Shown here piece after piece: positions 13,614 through 28,345 of a stretch of DNA of 64,000 nucleotides. The stretch comes from Sisyra terminalis (lineage: Eukaryota > Arthropoda > Insecta > Neuroptera > Sisyridae), in NCBI GenBank assembly GCA_958496175.1, contig OY292275.1, positions 46,515,701 through 46,579,700 of the forward strand. The letters are read 5' to 3'. The position numbers were made by a program, and so were the translations under genes. The notes beneath the pieces are model-generated. The model saw only the letters and a list, made by a program, of their open reading frames with translations, was not told the origin of the DNA and did not search any database. Positions within the stretch are counted from its first letter, which is position 1. Each line of letters opens with the position of its first letter.

Positions 13614-14036
13614 ACGCGAATAAATTAAACAAAAATGAAAATTTAGTTCCAAAAAAAATTTATACGATATTGGAATTCAATCAAAAAAAAAATCCCGATT
13701 TAAATTAAAAACATAATTGAAAATGCAACGTTGCCAGATTTGGACGTCACTAACATACACATGAATCAGTTAATTTAAATTCGCAAAGATCTTAACATCA
13801 TTTTCGGCTCTTGTCCCTTTTAGGTCGGTTAATATCCGGCAACGTATTTTCTACTTTTCTTTTAATTTGATTCACGAATAAATCGGACCATAAGGAAAAT
13901 TTAGCCACAAAAGCAAAAATTAAACCACATTAGAATTGAATTAACAAAAAAAAATCGCGAACAAAATAAAAAACAAAATAGAAAATAGAAAAAACAACAT
14001 TGTCAGATATTGACAGACTTAAAAGGGACCTGAGCC
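13614..14036. mobile_element. TIR element with internal direct repeat
   Basis: GGCTCTTGTCCCTTTTAGGT at 13806 and the complementary AAAAGGGACCTGAGCC ending at 14036 form inverted termini. The DNA just outside on the left (13614-13750) is a direct repeat of 13893-14018 (blocks AATGAAAATTTAG and CAACRTTGYCAGATWTKGAC). No transposase. Confidence 0.45.
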
Positions 14037-14340
14037 TTTTTTTCTATACTTTATGTATATCATGTACGAAAAAAATTATTATAAAAAAATTCTGGAAAAA
14101 ATGAGCAATTGATTTTTACGATGTAACATCGTAAATTTTGTTTAACTAAGATTCATTCTTTAATCAGCACACATTCTTATACACTTTAATTAAAATTACG
14201 ATGTTAAAATAAGAAAACATAGTTGTCGGTAATGTAGAATTTTTCCTATTCGACAATTATTTTTATATCTAGAAAATATTTATAATCTTTAGAAGAAAAA
14301 TTCATTAGAATAAATCAACTATTTATTCAGAGCTCATAGA

Positions 14341-14480
14341 ACCTGATGGTCATTTCAAAACTGGTTGGTCTTGGGTTTGATTTTCGTATCGAACAAATTT
14401 TCAATATTTCTCGATTTCCGGATTTTTATTTACACTAGAGTCGTTACAAGTCTTGCCAATTATATAGTGACGGTTATTTA
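14341..14480 (+). repeat. tRNA-derived SINE, copy 4
   Basis: It shares CAAAACTGGTTGGT, GGGTTTGATTTTCGTATCGA, TTCTCGATTTCCGGATTTTT and the tail GTGACGGTTATTTAATCA with the other copies. More diverged than copy 2. Confidence 0.6.
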
Positions 14481-14481
14481 A

Positions 14482-17400
14482 TCATCACAATATTTCATTT
14501 CTCAATTATAATGGTTTATATTTTTTTATAAATATTAAAATAAAATAAAAATTTGCAAATAAAAGTTTACTCTAAAATATTTGAATCCTCTCTTCTATGG
14601 AGTTTTTGTATGTACTCAAACCCATTACTTGTGATTCAAAAAGATTTAGAAAAATGAATAACATTTTTGTTAGTTATTGCAAGTTATGTATTTAAATAAT
14701 GTATTGCAATATATTTACATCTATTCTTTCATGAAATTAATGATTTCTTATTGATTCATTTGTTCTTGTCGTTATCGCAGGAATTTTTACAATAAGTGCA
14801 TCCTTATAGAAATAGTTCACACATACTTAAGAAGTGTCCCTTGTATGCATATGTATATTCCCTAAAAGTTATACAAATAATTCCAATGTAACATCGTAAT
14901 TTTTGAAATGGTATTTATGACAGAAAACTGTCTATATAATTACGATGTTATAATGTAAAAATTCAAACGTAAATAGTAAATTTTACAACCAAATATTGTC
15001 AAGACTGAGATAATGAAAATCTAATTTTAGATAACAATGATACTATCGTAATTTTTCATGTAGACATTCTCTTTTTCAGGTGAGCTATAGCTAGCCTAAA
15101 AATAATCCAAGGACCGCTATAGGTCATCTAAAAAAAAGAAAGGCTACCTCATATTCAGATACAAAACTTAACGGCAACAGCTCTTTGTATGTCTGTCCGT
15201 ACCTATTAATTAAAATATATTGGTCTGATTTGAGTCATTCTTCTTTAGTTTGTAAATAAATTATTGAAATTATTCCCAAGGATTTTACTGGAACTGTGAT
15301 TAGTAATATCAATTTTGCGAAAAAAGTCCAAATTGAACCATAAAGATCAACCTTTACGAGATTGGAAGAATTTCAATACCACAGCTTTTAAGTTGACTGT
15401 ATTCTTTGGGTCTCTAGCAAATAGCTAAATCAATTATCTATCGAAATATTATTTAAAATTCTCCAAGCATTTCGTTACACGAAAAAAAGCAACAAATTTT
15501 TAATAACAAATGAAAATAATTCATATTCACTTATTTGAAATCAATTCGTATTCATACATTCTTTGCACATAAACATAAAGTTAATGTTTTTTCATTACCT
15601 CACATAATAACTGTCGTACATTTCCGGTTTTAGAAAATTGAAAAAATATTGTTATCCACCAAGTCAACGCATTGTTTAACAACTTTTTATTACACTATGT
15701 TACGTCCTTAGGTCTTAAGGTCTTAGGGTTTTTTAAATCAGTCATAAAAGTTTTAACTACCTAACAGTAACTCATAATTTATCCAACTGGTTTTATCTAT
15801 CAGACCGTTTTTTTTTTCACTTTTTGTAAAAAAAATTTTTTTTTCTAATTTCCTTAAATGAATTTCGAATGTTTGCTCTATTCCAATGGAGCTAATTAGT
15901 CTCGACAATAAACATCTTTGTCGTTCAACAAGTGCTTATTTATGAAAATAGAAAATGCAAACATTTGTTCATTCGTCAAAATAAATGTTAATTAAAAGTC
16001 AATTAGTTAAATAATACGTGAGATGAACAAACTAAATAGAGATGCGGACTTTTAAATCTTTTCAATTGTGAAAGTTAAGTGCATGCCTAAGAACTTCCTG
16101 AAAAAATCCTTTGAAGCAAAAGTCGATAAGTTTTTCAATCAACAGTTAAATGTGAACTGAAAAATAATATATATAAAAAATAATAATTGTTTTTCAATGG
16201 TTACTGTGTTTGGGTATGTAATTTACAAAGTTAACCTTTTGTCAATGGTAATAGTTGGTAATACTTAACAAGCAATGCTAACTAAATAATATTAATTTTC
16301 CCTGTTGAGCTATCCATACTTGATTGCATTTTTTTGATTTTTTTAATTTTCCTCGACTTTTTTTTAAGGAGGAATCTATTTAATACTAAGAAGGTGTTGA
16401 GCAGGTTACGTGGGAAACCCTCACGTTATAAAGGGGAAAACCACCTGTTATGTGAGGGACATGAAAATACGTTATAAGAGTACCGTGTTATAGGGAGGAT
16501 TTCTGTCTGCATAAACGGGAGATTAATAATGAAATTTAAGTTAAATAAATGTATTAAACTTTAGTTAAACTACTCAAAAAAATTGTCCAATTATTAGTAG
16601 TAGCCATTCATTATTTAATCGCATTGAAAAATCAGTTAATTTCCAATCAAAGTCCAATTAATAAAATAAACAAACTTGAACTGAATTGCGATCGAATATC
16701 CGATATTCAAATAAGACAAGAGAAGATTCATCAAAAATTCAAGATCCTATTGCTTGAGAAAAATCGCAACGAATTTCCGTTCTTTGTTAAAAAACATATA
16801 TATAAATAGAATATTCGAATGGTCGCATATTCAAATTGATATTATGTGAAAATAGCGAATCACCTCATTAACGAGAATAATATATAAATCTTTTTAATGC
16901 CAAGACCGATAATTGTGCTCGAATTTTGCCATTAATTATATCAGCCACGAGTGTTTTAATTACTTGCCAGCCTTATCTTTCGATGATTTCCTGATTTTAG
17001 ATAAACCAATCAATTAAGAATATGGAAATATAATGTAAGAAAATGTGGTTAATATAATATAGTAAATGATGGTATATGAATGCTATTGGTTCGGATTTTC
17101 AACGACTGATTTCCATTACGATTTTGTAGGATGAGTACAATAATGTTTTGTCTTTGTTCAGATTGTAAAATACTTACTCGGGATTGTTTAAAGTTACTAT
17201 TTTAGTTTCTGAAGCAAAAAAAAACATAAACTTGATATATTTTTTTCGTGAAAAATAAAGTAGGAACTTATTAAGAAAAGAGCTTTAAGTAGGCGAGTCA
17301 ATCGTTATAGACTAGTAATTAAGACGGTTCCCCCGTTTGATAGGTTGATAAAAATTTTTTTTTTCTATAAATTACAAGTCAATATTATTTTTTATACATC

Positions 17401-18719
17401 TTTTTGTTTTTTATTGTTTTTTGGTAAGAAAATATTGCAAAGATCCTAAAAAATGTTAACTTTTTCCAAGGAGGAATAGTGAACCTTTACGCTAGCTCCC
17501 GAACCGTTAATTTCGGATCTTCTTCGACACCTTACCTTCTTTTTTCTACTTTTAAATATGATATTCATTATCTGAATACCTAACAACTTTACTAAATACG
17601 CTACGAAATTTAGTCCATATAAAGTATCTAAGTAAAAAGTATCTTAAAAAGTAACTAATGATAAGTATTTAAGTTTCTTTTCTTAAAAGTAATTAGGTAC
17701 CCAAAGTAAATGCAGATACCAATTAATAAAGTAGCAGGATAAGTATCTTAATACTTTACAAAAGTATCTATGACTGCTCTGATTAATGGTTCCTTTAGAA
17801 AATTCATGATCTTATCAACTTACTTCAAATTATTCATTTTTGATCCCCCGAAAAATTTGGAAATGTTTTTCCGTGATTCCATCTACTTCTCTATTTGATC
17901 TTCTGGATCTTTTCTTGTTATTGTAAGTATATTTTCCTTCATCTTACCTTTTTAATGAATACTCATATTCTTTGACTGTAACATCAAAAATTTTATGAGT
18001 TTTCCTCCAAAATTATATTATATTAGGAAATGCTTACCATTTCTAGAGTTAATCAAATCATTTGGTAACTAAATATATTTTGATTTACATCAAAATTTGT
18101 TAAAAACTCATAAGAAAACCTTCACATGAAAATTACCCACAAAAAATTGAGGATTAGTATTGTTTCTCATACGAAAGTTGCTCACATAGAATTTACTCAC
18201 AGAGAAAAATCCTACCACATAAATTTAATGCACAGTGATATATCCTCATATGGAAATTGACCCCCAGGAAAAAATATTTATTTTCTTTATTTTCTATGTT
18301 ATTTTTCTAGCGGGCAAGTGTCTGGTTACCTTTATAATGATATTGTTTTTATTTTGTGGCTTATGAAAAGATGCAATTATATTAAAAAAATAATACTTTG
18401 TGTATGGCTTTTTATAGAATATTAAAAATTTATGAGAATTGCGGCTTTCGTAGGTCTCATGTGTGCCCACCTCTGATATACAAAAAGGAAAGCTCACGAA
18501 TTTATAAATTTTATACATGAAATCAATGCCTAATTTTTAGCCAACAATGTAAAAAAAAGCATGGAATAACTATTTTTTGGCCTGCTTAATTGGTGATAAT
18601 AATAATTTGAAATATTTTTCGTTCATTCGAACGAAAAATATTTGCATTTCAATCGAAACATTTATCATATAAATGACAATTTAGATTTGCATTTTTTTTT
18701 CTGCAATGCATTCTTAGAA
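14482..18719. other. No gene seen
   Basis: AT-rich. A small cluster of CGTTATAAAGG/GTTATAGGGAGG words lies at about 16,425-16,500. Nothing else stands out. Confidence 0.55.
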
Positions 18720-19215
18720 AAATTCTTGGTCAGTATGTTACTAATTGACTGAATAATAAGCGTTACGAATTGCGACATTGACCAAATTCTTGAATAAAAT
18801 GCGCAGTAAGTTACATGGATTCTTGAATGGAGAAAAAAGGCAAGAAATTTGTCGAATTTGTTGAAAGTAAAGAATCGAAAAACCGGATGACGATCTCCGA
18901 ACGAGCCACAACAAAATGATAATCACGTATTTATTGAAACAGACATCCTTCTATCATTGGCATTCCTATCTGGATACGAAACACGCGTTCATCCGGTGCT
19001 GTTGTCGATGCAAGTTAACTTGAGACCAAATCGAACATTCTTGAACAATACCAAGTACCAACCAGTAACTACCCGTTCATTGTGTATTTTGACAATGGCA
19101 CCATACCAACATAACGTTTGCGTTTTGTACGAATTTTAATTATTAATTATGTGGTTTTCGACTTGAACATGTGACAGTTTGTTGGAGGCGCGACGCTTTT
19201 CATTTTTGCTCAAAC
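18720..19215. promoter_or_regulatory. GC-richer island, possible regulatory DNA or non-coding exon
   Basis: Short frames (60-61 codons) occur on both strands. A cluster of CpG-containing sequence (GGAGGCGCGACGC) lies at about 19186-19198 in otherwise AT-rich surroundings. It might be a remote promoter or exon of Akap200 or an enhancer. I see no initiator plus donor arrangement that would settle this. Confidence 0.18.
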
Positions 19216-22200
19216 AATATAACATAGTGGTTGAATAACTGTTATTGTTATTACATATATAATCATAATATATTTATGCATTACAACTTCATAGTTATAT
19301 CAATTTTCGTATTTATTCTTCAGTGTTAAAGTGATTTTAAAAAAAAAAAAAAAAAACAAGACAAAAAGACAAAAAGAAAGTGTATTTCTTTACAAATAAT
19401 GCAAATAGTTGTTAATTTTAATTGAAAATGAAATCGAAACAGTAGATGCTTGTCGATTTGTGTACAAATGAAAATTGGAATAATTTTTCTTAAAAGTAAG
19501 TTCACAAAATCAAAGTTTTGTATATATTTTCAAGTGATTATCATAAAATAATGTTATAAATACTAAACCAGTTTAGGTTTCCTGGTTCTTTGTCCATTTG
19601 CTTCTAAGGAGTATAAATACAAAAAAAATCGGAGGAAATCTCGAAATTTGAGGAATTTCTTTGGTCCAGAGAAAAAGAATTCTTGTATTCTTATCGAATT
19701 CACTTCTTTTCCAATAATATGCAGTAATAGTTTGCTAGTAATGCAGTCAATAGTTTTACTAATTCGTTATAAGGTTATATCAGGCCCCTTTACGCTGATA
19801 TTTGATTAAATCCACTGCTGAATAATACTAGTATGTCATTTGTGTAAAAATTTATTAAAGTAATGTACCAAATTCAATAATCAATCATCTTCAGGATCAT
19901 CAATCATTCGTATAGGGGAACCAAATGATTTCCAAGACAAATAATATTATTAATGTACTAAATGTTTTCGTATCTCCAATACTTCTTAGGTTCGCTCATT
20001 ATTGGATCAAACAGAACATTATTTATAAAAAATGTTCATGTCGTGTTCTTTAAAATTCGCAAATTTAAAAATGTAAGCAAAATTTAACCCAACGGTTTAC
20101 ATATGTTCTGTTTTGTCATACAACCAATGCAATACATTGCGAGGCATTTAAATTTGAAATATAAATCATTTCATAGTGGCGTAACGAGCATAAGGGTACC
20201 TGATACATGATATCTTTTTGATCTCCCTTTAGAAACATTTAACCTTTAACAATCAATGATATAATCAGCCTCAATAGTATCAATCTAGTGTGCAAATTTT
20301 TAATACCGAATTAGTTAAAATCAATTGATTACTAAGGAAAATATAAAAAAAAAAATTTTGAACATCACTTAAGCTTTTAATTTTTTTACCACTTAGTAAT
20401 TGTTGTAACGATTGAATTAAATAGAAATCCAATGGAACAATTTTGAACGGTTTTAGTGGGTACGGTAATATCACCCTCCCCCCTTAAGTTATTAGTTACT
20501 TCCAGGGCTTTTCTTCTGCAGAGAAGTCTTGCAAAAACCGTATTGCAGCATAGAATTTTCTCTTTTAACAGTTCTTGGGCACTTTTGGGTTTTTGGTTGA
20601 TCGACCAAAATTGATGAGGATTATTTGACAGTTCTTCGGTTTTCTAGCATACATTTGGCACCATTTGCTTCCTTAACTTCTTATTGGTTAAATTTTTTGC
20701 CATTCTTCGTTGAGACTAGTTCGAAAAATGAAAATTATCGAATTTGGCCTTGAAGAGACTCATTTGGCATTAATGAACATCTAATGCGCTTAAATAGGCA
20801 TTGAAAATGTTTTAATAACAACTTTGCGTTGCTACCCTGTGAAACTTTAAGAGCATGCAATACCGAATTATATTACTTCGGGTTTTTGGTTTGGCCATTT
20901 CATTATAGATTTCGAAATTAAAAATATTTAGTATTTTTTATACGTTAATAAGTCACTGTAATCATAAAATGTCTTTAGTACCACTTTGAAATAACGTATA
21001 AGCAGATAAATGGCAATTGAATGACTATAGGTATAAAAACGAAATTACTTTCCGGTACACCACTTCTCGGTACCTACCGGTACACCGGTATATGAATAAC
21101 ATATATAAAATAATAAAACATATAGCAGCATTGGTTTAAGGATTTTAAGGGTGAATACATTTTTAATATGGTTTGCCTGTAAATCATTTGTCATCCAGAA
21201 TTTAGCACCGAATTCCAAATTTTTCTAGTTCTTTTCTTTTGTGTTCAAAGTTTCCATGTAATTCGACCTATATAGTGCTACATTTCGCACTTAAATAATT
21301 GTTTTCAGTTTCAGTTTCAGAAATTTATTTTGTTAAATACCAGGGGATTGTGTTTCTTTGGTGTTGACAAGTATTTAAATTTTATAATTGTATGTTCTCG
21401 ATGTTGATTTAAAGGAAATTTCTGTAATTGATTTCCTGAATTATTATCTATTTTATAAGTTTTTTCTGGTAACAACCAAGCATTCCTACCAATTCCTACA
21501 TTGTTTATAGTACTTTTTTTGTTTTCCCGTGTATCAAACTATTTGATGACTGATGATTCGTTTTCTTTTTGCAAAGAATCGGTATTTTTCCAAGGTTTCA
21601 TTTATTAAACATTCCGCATAGATATTTATACAAATTATCAATTCTGTTATCGGTCTCTGGTCGTTTATTGACACTATAAACATACTTGCCACTTTTTACC
21701 ATAGACATTTTTAAAACTTAACTACAATTATTTTTTTCTAAATCTTCCAAATGAAATTAATATTGGATAATTATTAATATTTCGTTCTTAAAACTGAAAA
21801 CTTATCATAACTTTCGTTTGCTTAAACAATTCTGGTCATTAATATTTTAATTATCTAAATAGACCAACAAAACAAAGATCTTTAAAAACATTAAGTATTT
21901 TGGTATATTAACATTAATTATCGCTATTATTATTCATAATTAAAACGAGCAAAAGTTGAAACATATTAATTGCCACTTTCAAAGTAATTTGTCAGAAATT
22001 AAGATAACTCTTCACCTTCCATTAAATCGCATTTTTTTTATATTTTTATCAAAATACGTAAAAATCATCTCGCATATTTCCCAACGCTATGTAATTAAGA
22101 TAAATTCCCGGCAATAAATTTAGATTTGTGTTTCCCGCCTTCCTTGATAAGTGGAATCAAATTATTACAAGTACACTGATTTTTTACCAATAAACAGAAG

Positions 22201-22820
22201 TTATTTGATCAACCTTTAAACTATAAACATTGCGATTTATTTGTAATTTAATCTCCTGAATTTTGTAGTACAAAGATTTTTTTGTTCTACTGTTGTAATA
22301 AATTATAGACCTGTTTTTTTTTTTCATCGGAAAACAACAAATTTTGGAATTTACAGGAAAGACCTTACATTCCAAAGTCCATATTATAATGAGTAAAAGA
22401 TTTGCGTTTTAACATTAAGTGTGTAGTACAACAATACAAATCTTAATTAGATGAAGTAATTCGAAAAATTGAACTCAGCTTTTGTAAAATCTCAACACTT
22501 TTTTTCTTCTAATTATGTAGACGTATAATGCATTAGTTTAATCGAAGTTCCTCAGGTTTCATTTGCTATTATAAACTATATTAATGTGGTTGGAAAAAAA
22601 ACTTGACAATAATTATACCTGCAAATGTAAACGGATATGCCCAAGCACAGAGTTGACAAACTATGTATTATTATATGTTGCCGTATTTTAATAGTTAAAT
22701 GATTATTGGAAAAGATAAATTATTTTTATAATTGAACTGAAATATTGAAAGATTAATAAATTATGTATGTACCTACATGTTATGAATGAAATGGAATATA
22801 TATCCTATAGTGAAAATAAA
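19216..22820. other. No gene seen
   Basis: AT-rich. A palindromic run of GGTACACC/CCGGTA words occurs at about 21,053-21,090. Short frames only. Confidence 0.55.
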
Positions 22821-23580
22821 GCAGGGTCAGTCCAAATAAAGTGGTTCAAAAATAAATTAAATGGTTGCTCGATCATTTTAAAAAAAAAAAAAAATTTGTG
22901 TGTGCTATCACCCCAACATGTTGGTAGTTCAAATTCATAATTATTTTAATTTTATTGTTTTTAGTTTACCAGTGGTGGACATATTAGTTTTACTAGGCGC
23001 AGACATTTTCGCACTTTTAAGGGTTTGCGGAAACTTGATTTCTCAGGCCCTATTTGTCCTATCAAAATGAAACTAAAAGCAGTGTGTTCATGAAAATATA
23101 AGCTATAAAATTGTAATAAGACGTTTTCATCTAAACGTAATTCTAAGGGGTGAAATTTCAGCTTAAATTTTAGCTCTCATTTGTAAAAACTCCAATTTTC
23201 ACGGAAAGATTGTGAAGGAAGGGAAAGAGACTACACGTTAAAACTTTTTTTACAATCAATTACGTACTAGTTGTATTCAAATACAAAATTTGAAGTCTGA
23301 GACTTTAATCCTTTTTAAAATAAAAAATAACAAAATTTGGAAATTTTCAAAATTTGCAATTTTCTGAGCTCAATATCTCTGGTGGGGGACCAGATAAAAA
23401 TCTGAAATATCACCTCATTATAGTACTGTATGATAGCATTGTGCTATCTAAAAACAATAAAATTTAAACAATTATGAATTTGAACTGCCAACATGTTGGG
23501 GTGACAGCAAAAAAAAGTCAGAACTAAAAAAAAATAGTCAAGCGACCAGGGCTGGACCGACTGAATTGGACTGACCCAGC
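22821..23580. mobile_element. Foldback-like element with long (about 140 bp) inverted termini
   Basis: GCAGGGTCAGTCCAA on the left and TTGGACTGACCCAGC on the right, plus the inner block CACCCCAACATGTTGG and its partner, make imperfect arms at 22821-22967 and 23447-23580. The 480-bp centre has no coding frame. No clear target duplication, and the superfamily is not assigned. Confidence 0.7.
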
Positions 23581-25593
23581 ACAAAAAACATAGCTATTTT
23601 CTACCTGAAAAAATCATCCCTGTAAAAAAATTTTTTTCGTATTTTAATCTTCCGAAATTCGTTTAACAGAATTTTTATCTTTTAGAATAAAGTATGGAAC
23701 TTACGAAAAGAACACTATGGAGTTGAGCTCATTATTATTTAGAAAATCTTTCGCTAGCAAAAATAATAATAAATTTCAATAAGAAAAATTGATCATCCAA
23801 ATGGTGGCAACAGTAACTTTCCTTCTCTTTTCGTTCAATTACGATATTACATTACAAAAAAAAATTATTAAAAAAATTGCTACTGTAAGCAAAAGCGGGA
23901 AGACCATGTCTTCATAAAAACTTTTTGATGTAGAATAGGTTGCTTTTTTTCTGCATATATCCGGGACACCCTTATAATTGGATTTGCCAATTGTAATTGG
24001 ACACGATTTCTTTTAATGTTAATCTTCTTTATAAAATGATACTCCATTGAAAAATACAAAGAACAGGTAATAATATCTTTGTTTGTTTTGCGAAAAATAT
24101 TTATGTGATTTAAAGTAATTTTACGCCTCCAAACTCCATCGAATAGAGTCTACCGTTCTAGTTTATTGGACATTATAGTCTAAGTACCATTTAAATTAAT
24201 ATATTTCCCCCATTAAACAGTTCGTTTTTTAAATTTTACCAGTTCATGTATTTCTGGAAAAACAGCACGTTTTTATGAACCCAATTACAAACTTACAAAT
24301 CCATTGAGCACATTTAAACTACATTTGAGATAAAATTCCTTTGTTACATCTAATACTTCGCCGACACTATTTGGTGGAGAGAAGGGAATTTTTAATGTTT
24401 CGTTGATGCGATAAAAGAACATTAGAGATATAATTCAAGTTGATTCATGGCACATATAATCTTCGACCACCCGTCTCTTGAACTTGAAATTCAGATTACT
24501 TATCCTCACCGCGTCCCCAACCCTTTCCAGACATGAAAATTTATGGCTGAAAAATGTAACAATTGGTCCTCGTCGCCTCCACAAACATTTCAACAAAGTA
24601 AAACTTTTCTTAAAGAAAGAACCATTAAAGTTTTACCATACTATCCTTTTTAAATGAAGCAAGAAATTAATTAACATTCTCTTGCATCTAATTACTAATT
24701 AGGACTTTTATTAAAATTCCGGGAAAGATTGAAAATTGGAAAAATCACATAACTCAAGTCCTAAACAATGATTATAAGTAATTAAAAAATTATCAGAAAA
24801 ATACAGTTTCCAAGAAAATATCTATTCTTAGTAGAATGACGAATTTTGTTTTCATATCGACGATTGTGCATATTATGATTCATTTATTAATTAAACTTAT
24901 TTCGTCTACCCAATAATTACATTGGCACATTTTCTTTTTCGGTCGTTTGTATATGCATTTGACGATAACGAATTAATCATATTTTATGAAATCGAGTGGA
25001 ATTTTTTTATTTATATAACGATAAGAAGATAAATTTGAAAAATGTTTTTCAATAAATAAAGCCAGTATATGTACATTGTACATATGTATGTGTATGTAAA
25101 GTTATAAATAAAATGAATGTATTGTAATAAATTCAAATAAAAATAATTAAAATTCCATATAAGTTGAACATTTATAATGGTAATTTTGTTTGCACAATAA
25201 ACGTGGTTGAGTACGACGTGAGTTTATGTAAAGTAATTTGTTTAATCTGATTGTTTATTTTAAGTAAAAATAAAAGTTTTCAGTCGGAAAAAGGTTAGTG
25301 GGTTACTAAACGAACGCTTTTTGATTTCTTCTTACAATTTTCTTACAAAATTCACTTCAAATCGCAAATTTGTGCTATCAAGTGTTATCAATTTAGGTAT
25401 GTAAACTACTAAAACTACTTAGTTTTTTCTCCAACAATAATGCTTTTAGTGGTTTTCTTTACTTTAATATTTTATATAATTAGTTAATATAGTTAGTTAT
25501 TTAAAATTTGGGCTCCAGACACAGTAGCTTCTTTATTTTTTTTAACTTATTATTTCTTATATAAAATTCGGTTTACTTGTTCAATTCATTTTC

Positions 25594-26510
25594 CTGTTCC
25601 CATTTTCCCTAAACCAATAGTATAGTCTGGGCAAATTAAATAAAACAAGAATTATTTACAATTTTCCTAGTTTTATAATCTATGCATTTATTTATAACAG
25701 CTATTCCCAACCGCTGGTCCGTGGACAATTCTTCCCTTTCTGTGAAAAAAAAATACTTATTAGTATTAACTTAATTAACAACTTTCAGAAGACTAGGATC
25801 AAAATTAGTAGTTAAAACTAGATTTTTATTTGTGACGTTTCGGCCCTTTATTAAGCCTTCCTCAGGCTTAATAAACTTATAAACAATCGCATTAACTTTG
25901 TCAATAGTAATGCTTGTCATGATTAATTTTATTAATACGGTACAGTTAATAAAAAATAATAATAAGAACTTCCAAGATACATAAAATTCAATAAAAATTA
26001 GTTATAAATTAGCTATTAATTAACTTTTGTAGTAGTTTTTCAATACCTACCTGATTCCATTTTTCCTTAAATCAGTAGTATAGTCTTAGCAAATAGAGTT
26101 AGATAAAACAAGAATTATTTACAATTTTCCTAGTTTTATAGTCTATGCATTTATTTATAGAAGCTATTCTCAACCGCTAGACAATTTTTCCCTTTCTGTG
26201 GAAATTTTTTTACTTATTAGTATTAAATTTAATAATTAACAACTTAAAGCAAATTTTCAGAGGACTAGGATCAAAATAAGTATAGTTAAAACTAGATTTT
26301 TATTCGTGACATTTCGGCCTTTTATTAAGCCTTCCTCAGGCATTCATAAATAATCGCTTTAACTTTATCAACAATAATCTTTGTCATGATCCATTTTGTA
26401 AATACGTTACTGTTAATAAAAAATAATAATAGAGCTTCCAAGAAACATAAAATTCAATAAAAATTAGTTATTAATTAATTTTTGTAGTAGTTCTTTAATA
26501 CCTAGTAAAA
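25594..26510. repeat. Tandem duplication, period about 456 bp, with Penelope-like motif
   Basis: 25594-26045 and 26050-26510 are diverged direct copies (shared TAAAACAAGAATTATTTACA, GACTAGGATCAAAA and TATTAAGCCTTCCTCAGGC). Each has, on the - strand, the CTGAGGA-stem-GAAAYGTC motif (25832-25868, 26306-26342) and, at the other end, a hAT-like CTATTCCCAACCGCTGG segment. Confidence 0.7.
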
Positions 26511-27829
26511 TACTTAACTTTTTTCAAATTTTGGTTGTAAGCAAATAAAATTCTGATAAAATTTTTGCTTATAGTTTCGATAGTTTGGAAAGATAGCACA
26601 AATGCTTTGGTCATATCTTTTACCGCTCCAAAGTCCCTATAATCTAACGACCCTTGGAATTTTTTTAACTTGGAATATACTAGTTCCTAGAATTAAAGTT
26701 TCAAGTCCATTTTGGTTTGAATTTAATGAAATTTCGGATTTATCTAGTTTTTGTTGTCAATCGAAAGTTATAATAGACCTAACACCCTAAAGTAATTAGT
26801 CCCAGAACTTCGGGCTGGAAATATTTTTGAGGGTTGTAGTTTTGGTGAAGTCAAGGTTTTAGTGCTCAACCAATTTTGTTTTGTTTACACTAAATAGCAT
26901 AGTTAATTTTTGGAAAGCTTTTTAAAATCGTTTTAATTTAGTTACATTAGTTGGTGTTTAATGGTAGCGACTTTGGCTAAAAAATAAACACCTTAGTTAT
27001 TATAATTAACAATTTAGATTAATGTCGGAGTTAGTGTAAAACACTACCCTGGAGTTGAAGCTAAAGCCCCAATTTAACTCTCAGAAACCCCTTACATCTC
27101 TTAAAATATTCCCAGATTTGCTCAAAGAATTGAAAATTTTATTGCAAAGATTAATATTGATGAGATGGAATAGTTAATCGAAATATTTATTTTAAAGCCT
27201 ATATAAATTTATACACCTCGAAATCAAATTCGTAGTAAAAGGAGTAAAGTATTGCGTTCTTTTCGCAAGTCATGATTTGCTAATCATTGTCAAACGCTAA
27301 GATATTCATAGAATGTATCTTTTGCAGAAAAAAAAAAGCGAATACATTGTGACTAGACTTACTGGTAATAAGGATATTTAAATGCTGCAGACTTATTCAG
27401 TGCTTATTTTAAGGCAAGGTTTTACGTCTTAATTCGTAATTAAACGTCATTTAATAATATAATAAAAGGCTTGTTGAATGTCTGGAAAGCCGGATAAGCC
27501 GATCAGGCGATGAACAACAAGCCTAACTTTAGCTCTCACTAATTAACTTATGACCATATAATTATCATATATACAAAATTGGCTTTTACAAATAGGTTTT
27601 CCAAAGATTCACTTTTTATTGAATTAACAACAGAATTCAATTAAACGATTATCGATTTACAAAACCCATTGAGTTGAGACTTTTGTTCGTAGGCTTAATA
27701 GTTAGCAGTAAAGATTTCCATTTTTTTATTTCTCAAAACCGTCCTATCAAAATATAATATCTATAGCAGACATTATAATTACTTGATTGGTCAAACGAAA
27801 CTACGAGTAATAGTTTCTATTACCCAGAC

Positions 27830-28345
27830 AGGAAAGTATGATGGGTCCAGACTTGACCCAATTATACAGAAGCTTGGACCAAGCTTGTAAACCAATCTTG
27901 ACCCAACCTTGGTAAAAGTCTGGAATGAAAAAATGGGTCCAAGCGTGGTTACCACGATAGTGTCGAAAGTTCTACTTGTTAGAACTTTCTAGTGTCGAAA
28001 GTAGAACTTTCGAATGTTCTAAGACCGCGACATTACTATTCTAGAATCTAGACACACTTGTGATGGTGCCACATCTTGAAATGGTTCCTATTGTACATTG
28101 AAAGATTGGAATACCTTCTTATATAATATTACCACAGGAAACCTTTCCTCAGATCAAGCCCTAGTCGCCGTTAATTGGTAATGTTAGGCTCTCCATGCTT
28201 GACTAGTTATTGGCATGGCCAAGGTTGTCTACCAAATCGTAACCCTAACATGGGCCAAAACAGGTTTACCGAAGTTGGGGTCCAAATGTTGGTCCAAGCA
28301 TGGTTCCATCGTTCAACTTTGGGGTTCCTGCAAAGGTAGTCACTT
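27830..28345. repeat. Unclassified repeat with GGTCCAAGC words and a hairpin cluster
   Basis: Words such as TGGGTCCAGACTTGACCC, GGACCAAGCTTG and GGTCCAAGCATGGTTCC recur in both orientations. At about 27955-28025 several overlapping hairpins are built from GTCGAAAGTTCTA and AGAACTTTCGA. No coding frame and no clear termini. Confidence 0.35.
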
